A stretch of 64,000 nt of DNA from Cheilinus undulatus (lineage: Eukaryota; Chordata; Actinopteri; Labriformes; Labridae). Positions within the stretch are counted from its first letter, which is position 1. Every line of letters starts with the position of its first letter. Shown in pieces: positions 11,313 through 21,467 of this stretch. A program made the translations under genes and the position numbers. The notes below the pieces were generated by a model. That model was not told the DNA's origin. It saw only the letters and a list, made by a program, of their open reading frames with translations, and made no database searches. The stretch covers positions 24,555,855 to 24,619,854 of the forward strand of contig NC_054867.1 of NCBI RefSeq assembly GCF_018320785.1, read 5' to 3'.

Positions 11313-13177
11313 AGTATATACCACTGGAGCCACATAAGTCGCTACATGTTAACACAATGAACTACACTCTCATGCTCTGTTCTCATTGTATACAGAAGAT
11401 GCACATGGATTAGTATATTTGGGTATCTGAGTACTTTTAGTTTAATCCATTCAGCCATTAGTCCTCTCTGAGAGGAAACAGAGAGGGTGAATATAAATTA
11501 TATAAGTTACAGAACTGAATTATATCCACTTAGCTTGCCAGAGAACTCTGTCCTGACCCAAGGTCACTACAAACTTTAAGTTTTAAATTTCAAAACAAAC
11601 CTCTCCAGAGCTTCTTAATGTCATTATAAAGAAGTAAAGGGCACTCGAGTACCTGGAAATTGTGCAGCATACCAAGAAATTGCACAGAGATGAGGATGAA
11701 AGCAGTACGGTCATTGATGCTGAACTGATAAGGGAGAGCTTTGATGAGTCTCTTACGTCCAGATATTGATCTTATCAGTTGTTTTCAGCAGTTTTCTAAA
11801 CAGAAACTAAATGTATTTATACTCTGCAGATGGCTGTAAGAATCCTCTCTGAAAGCTTGTGCAAAGCCAGTCTCATCAGCGGAAGGGCTGCAGTTTTAGT
11901 CAGACTTGTTCAAGTCCTTTTTAGACAGCATGGCGCAAAGACGCTTTGTGCCATGTAGAGCAAAGCCACAGGAAGTTCAGGACTCCATATTTCAAATCTA
12001 ATTTTAAAAAAGGAAGGTATTTCACAGGTAACATTTAGAGAAATCTTATATCCTTTATTTCATTTTGAATTTCCAATACAGGGCAACAGTGAAAGGAAAG
12101 CACTCTGGGCCAGATGGATGACTCTTTTTTTTCCTTTAAAATTATCAAATTAACAGGAATAGTCCAAAAAAATCATCATTTAGCATGCAATATTTTTAAG
12201 AGCTTTGCTTTTGGCAAATTGTGGAGGCACATTGCTGTAAATGGCTCACTTAAAGTGTGCCAAAAGTCCTTTAACCTCCCTTGTCACTAGGCAAGTTCTT
12301 TTAATGGCAAAGTCTAATAATGCTATTGATTTTCAGGTTAATTCCTTCTTTTAAATAAATAACATCCACTAGAGGAGGAGCCCCAGGAACCCTAGTGGGG
12401 CACCCCTTAATCTTGATGTATTCATCCAAGCCTGTCCTCTGTGATCCCCACTGTGTGACCCTTCAGGATCAAAACATGCGGGTTGTTATGTGAATCACCC
12501 ATAATGAAGCTTCATCTCTAATGAGGCCCACTGAACTCTGTGCCCAGTGAACCAAGACTCCCTCACCCGCTAATTTGCTTTCTCTCTTTTTCTGCCCATT
12601 TTCCCTCCTTCTTATGCCGTCAACACAAAGCAGTGGTCAGATGACAATAAGGTGACCTTAACAGAACTGTGATTTATCTGAAAATGGGCACAGGGGTTAT
12701 TCTTACAAGTTTCACACAAATAAGTCGGATTTTTGTGTCCAATAATTGAACTTTGTGAATCATACAGATAAGAACCAAAAATAAAACAATGTTACTCGGA
12801 AACTTACACATAAAACTGCTTAAAAAACAAACTAATATCCAAAAAAGGACATTCCTCTGTGAGAGGGAGTTGGCAGACCAAAAAAGATCAAGAAAAGCAA
12901 ACATTAGAAGAGAGGAGTCTTAACAGCAGGCCAAAACTGGCTCATGTGTTTAATCATGTTTAATGTCATCATCCCTTCTCTTGTCACACATATGGTCCTC
13001 TCTCTGCAATTTTCAACTGTTGGTTGAGCAGCAAGAACATAAAAAGTGCTAAACACCATGTCATGAGAGTAAAAAGAGGGGCACAACAACAGGAAAAAGG
13101 ATATTACACAGAAAAAAAGCCTGCAAATGGCCTTTATAAAAATAAAAGTGATACATTTACTGGAAGTATAATCCCAC
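11313..13177. other. Intergenic, nothing recognised
   Basis: No exon with convincing splice signals, no RNA gene and no element ends were found. Minus-strand frames at 12,674-13,089 show no domain. Confidence 0.3.
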
Positions 13178-13198
13178 TAACCTGACATGCCAGATGGA

Positions 13199-14220
13199 CA
13201 GAGGTGTCAAAAGTATTCATTCATTACTCAGGTAGAAGTATAGATACTAGGCTTTAAAAACACTTCTAGTTGAAGTATCAACTCAAGCTTTTTACTCAAG
13301 TAAAAGTGTAAAAGTACTGGTTTCAAAACTACTTAAAGTATAAAAGTAAAAGTAATGTAAGGGGAAAAAAATGCCATCAAGGACTAAAGCTTAGGCTGCG
13401 CCACAGGGGTCTATAGTGCACTACCCCACCTCCCCAGAAAAAAACATTTTTCTAAAGGCCATAATAACTATGATGTTATATTATTAAAATGTTAATGTTG
13501 TAAAATTTGGGATGCATCTGTTTCAGCCACATTTATGCCCACTGAAAATGAACACATTTTAGTACAACGCAAATACATTCAAGAAACATATGTACACACA
13601 CATATGTAACACATGTGTACTACTGAGCATTAACACATGTTTCATGGAGCAGAAGATATGATGACTAGTTGCCTATAAGTACTGGTCTTCCTGGCTACCA
13701 GCCTCCTCGCTGGTGATTGGTTGGGACATTTCCCTCGAGTTCTCTTGAGTTTCTGCCACGGACATCTTCATACCAGGCTACACACGTCTGCTATTTCCTT
13801 GCTGGAGTGTGACGTGATTTGTGTCATGTGTGCAGGTGCGATGGATCGCGTACGAACCAGTAGGGTGTCGGAATGGTTTATGTTAATACTTCTCATCCAA
13901 CCACAATCAAATTCACTCTATCCGGATAGATTTATCTGGAAAGGTTTTTGTTTTGTTTTGTTGTGTTTTTTTTTGTTTTGTTTTGTTTTTGTTTGGTTTT
14001 TTTGAACGATGACAAGCCGGAATGAAAATAAGCTGAAATGAAATAGGAGTAATGAGGCTAATTTTAAAATGTAAGGAGTAGAAAGTACAGATAATTGCGT
14101 GAAAATGTAAGGAGTAGAAGTAAAAAGTCGGCTGAAAATAATTACTCCAGTAAAGTATAGATACTCAAATTTTTTACATAAGTAAAGTAAGTATTTGTAC
14201 TTAGTTACTTGACACCTCTG
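13199..14220. mobile_element. Non-autonomous hAT element, complete with 8-bp target duplication
   Basis: The ends are cagaggtgtcaa and ttgacacctctg, perfect 12-bp inverted repeats. The flanks carry an exact 8-bp duplication, cagatgga, at 13191-13198 and 14221-14228, diagnostic of hAT. Subterminal sequence is rich in AGTACTTTA/AAGTAAAAGTA repeats that pair across the element. An internal GTTTT-rich run lies at 13,945-14,002. No transposase is encoded. It landed inside repeat copy C, so it is the younger of the two. Confidence 0.88.
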
Positions 14221-14485
14221 CAGATGGATGTGTTTCACACATCCATTTGGGAAAGCTTCAATAGGAAACATTTGGGAAAAGGCAAAGGCTTTGAAAAAAG
14301 CTCGGATTGTGATTGGATGAACGTTCTGTCTGTCACATCTCTACGGGCCAATCAAAGGAACAAAACACGTGACATAGCCGCTATCAAGCTGCGCGTGCGT
14401 AGCTACCGAGGAATTACACAAAATATGGCGACTTTAGACATGTAAGTACTCAACTTTTGTTGTTTTTAAAAAGAAAACAACTCAC

Positions 14486-14578
14486 TGCTGTTCTTTGTTT
14501 TTCTTTTGACGAAGTCATGTCGTCAAGTTCTGATTAAACTGGTGCTTTAGCAGCTTCAATGCTAAGCTCTTCCGCCAT
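14486..14578 (-). pseudogene. RecQ-like helicase first-exon remnant in repeat copy C
   Basis: The minus strand from ATG 14578 reads MAEELSIEAAKAPV, a stop, then SELDDMTSSKEKQRTA, followed by a good donor GTGAGT. The frame, length (31 codons) and motif match the copy B exon and, more weakly, the copy D sequence. There is one in-frame stop, so this copy cannot be translated through. Confidence 0.4.
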
Positions 14579-14764
14579 AATTGCACATGCCTTTGCTGCT
14601 GCTTGTTTACGTCACGACTCTGCCGGACCTGAAAGTACTGCCCCATCGCTGATTGGTCCTGTTACTTTCTAACCGGGCCCAAACGGTTCAGATTGGAGCT
14701 TAACAAGATGGGTTCGTCAGTGAAAAACAAGAAAACGGGCGTATCCATCTGCTTTGCAAGGTTA

Positions 14765-15013
14765 TAATCCCACAGGGATTTATGGAACAAGGAATGATAC
14801 TTCAGGCAGAATAATTCTAGTCAAATATAGATTTGTGGATGATTTGATTCTTTATTTCTCCATGTCAGGCTGTTGTTGTAGATAGTTATCAGTCGATCAG
14901 CCTGTATTTATAAAGCCAATTAATAACTAATGCTATCTCAACACACTTTACAAAGAGGTCATGTCTGGACCATACTCTTTGTTGTATTATTTATAGGGAA
15001 AGGGTTTAAGAGC
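14765..15013. other. Spacer between repeat copies C and D
   Basis: This 249-bp spacer separates two copies lying in the same orientation. No feature was recognised in it. Confidence 0.3.
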
Positions 15014-15463
15014 TAACCTGACACACCAGATGGATTTGTTTCACACATCCACCTGGAAAACCTCTCATATGCAGCGTTTGGAAAAGGGCAGAGCCTTTGA
15101 AAAAAAAACTCAGAGGGTGATTGGATGAACGTTCTGTTTGTCACATCTTCACGAGCCAATCAGAGTAGCAAAACACATGATATCGTAGCTGTTCTTTGTT
15201 CTTTCAACGAAGAAATGTTGTCAAGTTCTGATAAAAGTGGCACTTTAGCAGCTCCCACGCTAATGTCTTCCGCCTTAATTGCCTCTTCTTGCTGCTTGCA
15301 TACATCACTCATGACTCCGTTTCATCTGAAAGTACTGCCCCTCAATGCTGATTGGTCCTGTCACTCTCTAACCGGGCCCAAACGGTTCAGATGGGAGCTT
15401 ATCAAGATGGATTTGTCAGTAAGAAACAAGGAAACAAGCGAATCCATCTGCTTTGCAAGGTTA
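15014..15463 (+). mobile_element. RecQ-exon repeat family, copy D
   Basis: The left end is taacctgacacaccagatgg and the right end is ccatctgctttgcaaggtta, again an imperfect inverted repeat. The order is conserved: palindromic end, gggcagagcctttg, gattggatgaacgttctg, gagccaatcagag, then on the minus strand a decayed helicase exon (AEDISVGAAK, then SELDNISSLKEQRTA) whose start codon is lost. At 450 bp it is shorter than copy C because the plus-strand ATGGCGACTTT exon and its surroundings are deleted. Confidence 0.6.
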
Positions 15464-18400
15464 TTGAAGAGCCCTTTTAGCCAAAATAAATTACACGACA
15501 ACCAGAAAACAGTGACCTTTGGCTGTTCATTTGGCATGATTATGGTGTTCAGGGTGCCTGAAAACAGATTTTTTTCAAACAGGGTTCCAGAGTCTAAACT
15601 GGCAATGGGAAGTTCCCACTGCACATGGCGGGACCAGTCAACAGTCAGGCAAAGGTGTACTACGACAGTGGCTTACGCCTGAGTTCTGTCTGTGCTGCTC
15701 ATTTTACATTTACATGTAAATGTAACAAACATTTACTCACTTTGTAGTTTAGGCCAAACCTCATCATCTGTCTGTACAGATGTTTGTGAGAAAACCACTT
15801 TTTACAGTGTTTCCAGTCAAATGTGCTCTGCCATTATTAAAGTGAATTGTTGTCATCGGAATGCCAAACATTTTGTTAAACTGAAAAATTAAGACAATTT
15901 TATTTTCACTTGATCTTTTCCATGTAAACGTGTCCTTATTCGTCAAAGACTATCACAGCTCAAGTTTGGAGGGAGTTTGGGGAAAGCAAACAATACAAAT
16001 CAGATTAAACACATGACAAAGGCACTATAATTATTTAAAACTCTGTTACAGAAGTATATCAGCTTTCTGTTTATGGGTGAATACGCCTTGGAGCAAACAC
16101 ATTTACTCAGCCTGTTTACGCAGCCTCACATAAACAGTGACCGGCTCTTAGCTTTAACACCAGCTCTATTGTTAATAACAAGCTAGTCAGCCAGTATCCA
16201 CTGTTTAATTCATCCCTGACTGTTTACCTCTCTGTTTTGTTGTTGTGAAAATGCCCTCTTGAAGTCCCCACAGGCACCGCTTCAACATCTGGAGAAACTC
16301 TAGGCCTGGCAGACCTGCTGTGCATGGTTACTGTTGCTAGGCTATGATTGGATAACTGCCATTTCCGCAGCAGGATTTAGCCAATTACATAAGTTTCATA
16401 ATATATGTTCTATTAGAATTATGTTGCAAGTCTTTGTACATTTAGATAAATACCCATCAACCTTCACACCATTTGTTAATGTTGTGAGGTGTTTAATCAC
16501 TGCTGTTAAACTGCAGATGCTTTTAGGAACAACATCATGTCATCTGGTGCCTTTTTGCCTTTTGCCTCCTGATTTGGTATCCCTTACAGCATCTTAAAGC
16601 TCTGAAGCTGGGTGATTTATCCAGCCACTTACAGGCAGTCACCAACCGTAGTCTGAAAACACACAGATTTCCTGTTTGCCTGGATAGAGGGATCAGAAAT
16701 ATGACATCATGTAATCCTGGAGATTTAAAGGGTTTAGACAGTGCAGGTTCAGCAGGAGGACATCAACATTAAAGAGCCGAGGTGAAAAATGACAGCAGGG
16801 TCAGAGGACAAATGAGCTGCAGGAGATAGAGTGAGAGTGGAGGAGGAAGATGCATGGAGAAGGAGGAAAAGGAATGAATAAAAAGGGCATAATTTTGTAA
16901 AGAGTATTGAGGAATAACAGCGTTAGATTGAGGGTCAGACTCAGCTTGGACTCAGTATGGTGTTAGGACCAGCTCGTTGTGGGTAAAGGAAGTAACATAA
17001 AACCAGATGTAGTTGGTAAATTAAAGGTATTTATTACAAAAGGAAAACTGTGCTTAACAAAAGTGAGGCAAAATGAAAGGGCCGATGAGTGCTGTTCAAC
17101 TAATAACCAAATAAAACAGCGTCTAACTAGTGTTTTAAAACTAACTGGTGATACAAACTTAACATAACTCCTAACTAACTACACTAACTAAACAAATCTA
17201 ATAACAAAAGAACAGCACCCCTAAACCTAGTGTGACTAAACAAATAACAAAACCTACATGTGAGTGTGTGCCTAACTAAACTACAACCTGGCCCAGTGCA
17301 TCAAACGAGTGCCTCAAACAGAATCTTAACAGAAGTTCAAAACACTAAACAAATCAAACACAAAGAAGCACAGTTCAAAACTAAGGTGAAGCTGCGCCCG
17401 GACTGAAGGATGGCCAGGCTTTTATCAGGGATGGGCTGATTGGTGCTGTCTTCTCATTGGTTGATTGGTTTTGCTGCAGCTGTTCATTGATCACCTTAGC
17501 AGCAGCACAGGTGTCAGGAATCAACCTGGAGGAGCACAATCAGCAGCACCACTCTCACACACACAAACACTTCACAAATAAAATTAGTTGCACAAGGGGG
17601 GGGGGGATGAGGCTGTGGCCGTAACAATGGCATACAGCGTATGTAGCCATGCAGATGAAGAATGTCAAGCTACACATGGTTAAGGTAGAATGGGGTGGGG
17701 CAGAAACACTTGAAAATGCATTTGTCACTTGAGTCACAGATAGAGCAAGCATGGTGTGGTTTTTGTATGTGGGGGGTGTTATACTATCCTCAGTCCTTGT
17801 AATGATAATGTCAGGTTGCAGGATGTTTTAATACAGGTGCCCTTTATCATAACAAACTATATAAAATAGGTTTTAGTATTACATTTTAAAAAGTTCTTAT
17901 AAAAACATTCACCACCTGGATGTTTTATTCTTAAGTTGAATTTATAAATCAATCCTGGTCAATTTAGCCTTTTGGCAAAAAAATACAAAAACCTTTTTAA
18001 TATCAGCCTTTAAAGTGACTGACCTAATTCAACAGAGGTCCTGCCAATTGGTGCTAGTAGTCTCTCAATCTGGAAGGTCCAGTCACTGGTTAATCAGTAT
18101 TCCTGACTACCATTACACCGTGGTGACAAAAAAAACACTCCAAGCAACTCAGAGAAAAGGTTTTTTGAAAAGTATTAGTCAAGGGATAGTACAGATCATC
18201 CCCCGGAGTTCAGTTAAATCCAGTTTTTCTCTTACTTTACTCAAAAATGTGTCTATCCTGCACAAATTATTCTCAAAATTCCTCTTAACCTTCATTGTAC
18301 TATTAAGTGTCCCACTTCTGTTACCCTCTGAGCTGCATCCTCCCCAAAGTGGGCATTAAGAGGAGGAAACAAAAGGGTTCATTGCACTGTTGATGGTATT

Positions 18401-18972
18401 TCTGACTCAAGACTGTAATCCTATTATGGACAAATTAATTTCCAACAGTGCTTATCATGGATTTTCCGCAAGATTATTTATAGCCTTGTAATTAGTCCCC
18501 ATGACAAATCATATTAGTGCAAAACCACAAGCCATTATGACATGGGAGACTGTGGCCTGACTTATTAAGGGAGGAAAAAATCAAAAGGAAGAGGGTACTT
18601 TGTAATCATTTGTTCTTGGCTTTAATCTATCTTATTTAAGAAAGGATTTTATAGACTTTGAAAGTATAATCTGTCATCATGTGTGTGTGGTTCAAATAAG
18701 ACAATATTTTTAGTAATAACACTGCATGTGAAGGGTCAATCTCTGTCAGCTTCATCTAAATGGAAGGACTCCAAGTGAACTGGCTGAATACACAGTATTG
18801 TTGTAGGTCGTCCTGAGCGTGTCTACATGCCTGAATGCTGCTTTGTGATTGGCTATATATTTGTATTTATGAACAACTGAACAGGTATACCTAATTAACT
18901 GATTGGTGAGTGAATTTACATTTTTAATTCAGAGAGAACACTGTCTTATAGTTTGGGCATCAATAGCACATA
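15464..18972. other. Intergenic, mostly unrecognised; possible old repeats
   Basis: A 185-codon plus-strand frame crosses copy D and its right flank, and I treat it as chance. At 16,970-17,560 repetitive text (actaactaaacaaat, gggatgggctgattggtg) hints at an old interspersed repeat, but no family was assigned. A G-homopolymer lies near 17,597. No exon could be supported. Confidence 0.3.
17880..18030. repeat. Fragment of a fish Tc1-type non-autonomous repeat
   Basis: The text aaaaacattcaccacctgg ... gttttattcttaagttg ... ttataaatcaatcctggtca follows the pattern of a widespread teleost MITE beginning CAGTGC..AAAAGTATTCACCCCC. A shorter piece of the same kind lies at 47,783-47,865. Ends are not preserved here. 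Confidence 0.35.
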
Positions 18973-19189
18973 CAGGTGCATCTCCAAAAACAGAAATTTC
19001 AGGAAAAAATTCGTTTCTTTCCTGTGATTTGATTCAAGAAGTAAACTTTCATATATTCTAGATTCATCTCATACCAAATGAAATATTTCATGACCTTTTT
19101 GTTTTACTCTTGGTGATGCTTAAAACTCACAAAAATTAGCAATCCATTATCTCAAAATATAAAAATATAACAGTAATTGAAAGAGCTGA

Positions 19190-19540
19190 GTCTTAAGGCG
19201 AAGCTCTCAATTTAGTTGATCTACGTTCCTACCCTCACCAGTGGTCACTAACTGTGGGTTGTGACCGAAAGAACGAGATCACAGATACAGGCGGCCGAAA
19301 TGAGTTTCCTCTGCAGGGTGTCTGGGCTCTCCCTTAGCGATAGGGTGAGAAGCTCAGCCATCTGGGAGAGGCTCGGAGTAGAGCCGCTGCTCCTCCGCGT
19401 TGAGAGGAGCCAGATGAGGTGGCTCGGGCATCTGGATGCCTCCTGGACACCTCCCTGGTGAGGTGTGGTGAGGCTTCCCTGCTTAGGCTGCTGCCCCCGT
19501 GACCTGACCTTGGATAAGTGGAAGAATATGGATGGATAAC
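19190..19540 (+). mobile_element. RTE-type (Rex3/Expander-like) LINE 3' fragment
   Basis: The frame starting near 19261 reads SEMSFLCRVSGLSLSDRVRS in part, then LGVEPLLLRVERSQMRWLGH, the C-terminal end of the RTE-clade reverse transcriptase ORF. It ends with ctgcccccgtgacctgacct and a short ggatggata tail. Parts of the usual 3' region are deleted. It is inserted within the Tc1 element at 18973-21467 and is therefore younger than that element. Confidence 0.65.
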
Positions 19541-19851
19541 AGTAATTGGTTGGAGCTCTTTTTGCACAAATTACTGCATCTATACAGCATGGCAGGGAGT
19601 CAGTCAGTCTGTGACACTGCTGGGTGTTATGAAGCCCAGGTTGCTCTGACAGCGGCCTTTAGCTCCTCTATGTCATTGAGTCTGATGTCTCTCATCTTCC
19701 TCTTGACATTCTCTATGGTTTAGGTCAGGCCAGTTGGCTGATCAATCAAACACAGTAATACCACAGTCAGCAGACCAGTTGATCTGCTGGAAAAGGAATT
19801 CAGTATCTCCATGAATTTTCTCAGCAGATGGAAGCATAAAGTGCTCTAGAT

Positions 19852-20643
19852 CAGTGGTTCTCAAATGGTGTGCTGTGGCACACTGGTGTGCCTTGAGACA
19901 AGTCTAGGTATGCCTTGAAAATTCGTCTGACTTTACATAAGTACTACAACTATGCAACAACTAAAGAGACTATAACAAATGTCCTTATTGCGTGCAAGTG
20001 TTACACGCTGCATTGCATCATATAGCATTACATGCTCACTGTCCATCTGTTATCTGTTAAACATGCAAATGTAAATTTACATGTAAAAATATGACATCTC
20101 ATGCTTTTACTTAGAATATCGGAGGTATGGTGCCTCTAACTGCAGTGCCACATAGTTTTATCTCCATGTTAGCACAAGTCAGACCATAAAAATTCATAAA
20201 TGGGTATGGAGAATATCCATGCAAAACACTCCTCTTTGTAAAACAAGCTAACAAGTTTTGGGAATGAGAAAAGTGGAAGAAAATTAAGAATATTCTCTGG
20301 CGGGACACTCCTGGTGTCTTGTCATCCTTTGTGCAACCTCTTCCCTTGTTACTTGTCCATCTTAATAGGAGCACCGAGAGAAAATAGGAACAGGGTGACT
20401 GGGGATAAACCTGGGGAGTTGCAGTGCATCACTTGCAGAGTGTCAGGTTGCTACTAAAGGAAACTGTAATCAAACTGATGTAGCTGGCACTTGCTCACAT
20501 TGCATGCAGTTGGGACTGGGACATGTTGCTACTTGGTACACATGCTAAAGAGGCTATTTTGCAAGGACATTAATATGATGTGCCTTGGGACGTCAGCTTG
20601 CTTTTTGGTGTGCCTTTGGCAAAAAAAAGTTTGGAAACCATTG
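19852..20643. mobile_element. Non-autonomous hAT element with perfect 8-bp target duplication
   Basis: The ends are cagtggttctcaaatgg and tttggaaaccattg, an imperfect inverted repeat. The 8-bp duplication ctctagat flanks it exactly (19844-19851 and 20644-20651). Subterminal text tgtgccttgagacaagtct / tttttggtgtgcctttggc is typical of this fish hAT subgroup. No transposase is encoded. It interrupts the Tc1 element at 18973-21467. Confidence 0.85.
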
Positions 20644-21467
20644 CTCTAGATAGATGACTGACTCTGGACTTGATAAAGTAGCAGATGGCATGGCAACCTA
20701 AACCATGACCAAGAACCTTGGATTATGTGCTTCTCTGATCTTCATCCAGGCCCTGGAGTCTTGATTTCCAAATAACATACTAAATTTATTTATATCTGAA
20801 AACAGGATTTTGGACCACTGAGCAACGGTCCAGTTCTTTTTCTTTTTAGCCCAGGTGAGAAGCTTATAACTGTGTCTGTGGTTTAGGATTGGCCCCATCT
20901 ATGTGTGGTGGCTCTTGATCCACTGACTCAAGCCTCAGTCCACTCCTTGTGAAGCTCCCCTAAGTTCTTATATCTGCTTTGTTTGACAATCCACTACAGG
21001 TTGAGCTTACCCCTGTTGCTTGTGCACCTTTTCTTACCACACTTTTCTCCTCCAGTCAACTTTCCACGAATATGCTTTGATGCAGCCTCTGGGAACAGCC
21101 TGCCCTTTAAGTAATGACCTTCTGTGGATTACCCACCTTGTGAAGGGTGTCAGTGATTGTCCTCTGAGCATTTGTCAAGTCAGCAGTCTTCCCCATGATT
21201 GTGGTTGCGTGTACTGATCAGAGTGAGAGAATGAAGGTGCAGAATACATTTGCAAATTGGACTTTTCCACAATATTTGAACGGTGGATTTTTTATTTTCA
21301 TGAGCTGTAAGCCATGATTACCCAGATTAAGCAAAAAAATGTTTTAAGACATTTTACTTTATACAGGATGAATGTAGAATTTATGAAAGTTTAACTATCT
21401 GAAGTTGATCACAGGGGAAAAAAAACCCTGCTTTGATAGGATATTCAATTTTTTTGTGATGTACCTG

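Larger units (their letters stand above)
13178..14764 (+). mobile_element. RecQ-exon repeat family, copy C, interrupted by a hAT element
   Basis: The left end is taacctgacatgccagatgg and the right end, reverse-complemented, is taaccttgcaaagcagatgg; these form an imperfect terminal inverted repeat of about 20 bp. A hAT element (13199-14220) sits in the left end. Excluding it, the copy is about 565 bp. Left half, plus strand: a near-perfect palindrome (agatggatgtgttt / cacacatccat), inverted CCAAT boxes (gattggatgaacgttctg and gggccaatcaaag), then ATGGCGACTTTAGACAT followed by a GTAAGT donor. Right half, minus strand: a RecQ-like first exon running the other way. I read it as the two fused ends of a larger element with two converging genes whose middle has been lost. 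Confidence 0.6.
18973..21467 (-). mobile_element. Tc1-like transposon in reverse orientation, split by two later insertions
   Basis: The left end is caggtgcatctcc after a TA. The right end reverse-complemented is caggtacatcacaaaaaaat. The minus strand carries transposase fragments; the clearest (20698-20898) reads LTWAKKKKNWTVAQWSKILF then FGNQDSRAW, the segment leading into the first catalytic Asp of Tc1 transposases. The motif FSDESK has become FSDINK, and further stops and frame changes are present. An RTE tail (about 19190-19540) and a hAT element (19852-20643) account for about 1.1 kb; without them the element is about 1.35 kb, normal for the family. Confidence 0.72.

Noticed and set aside
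13918-14271. 117-codon minus-strand ORF
   Set aside because: It reads through the GTTTT-rich interior and end of the hAT element and reflects low-complexity sequence.
15125-15682. 185-codon plus-strand ORF
   Set aside because: It runs across repeat copy D and its right flank, antisense to the helicase-like exon. No domain, no initiation context, and composition follows the repeat.
16970-17560. Possible long repeat with actaactaaac text and a gattggttgattggtt segment
   Set aside because: I could not find matched ends, a primer-binding site or a second copy in the window, so I gave it no class.
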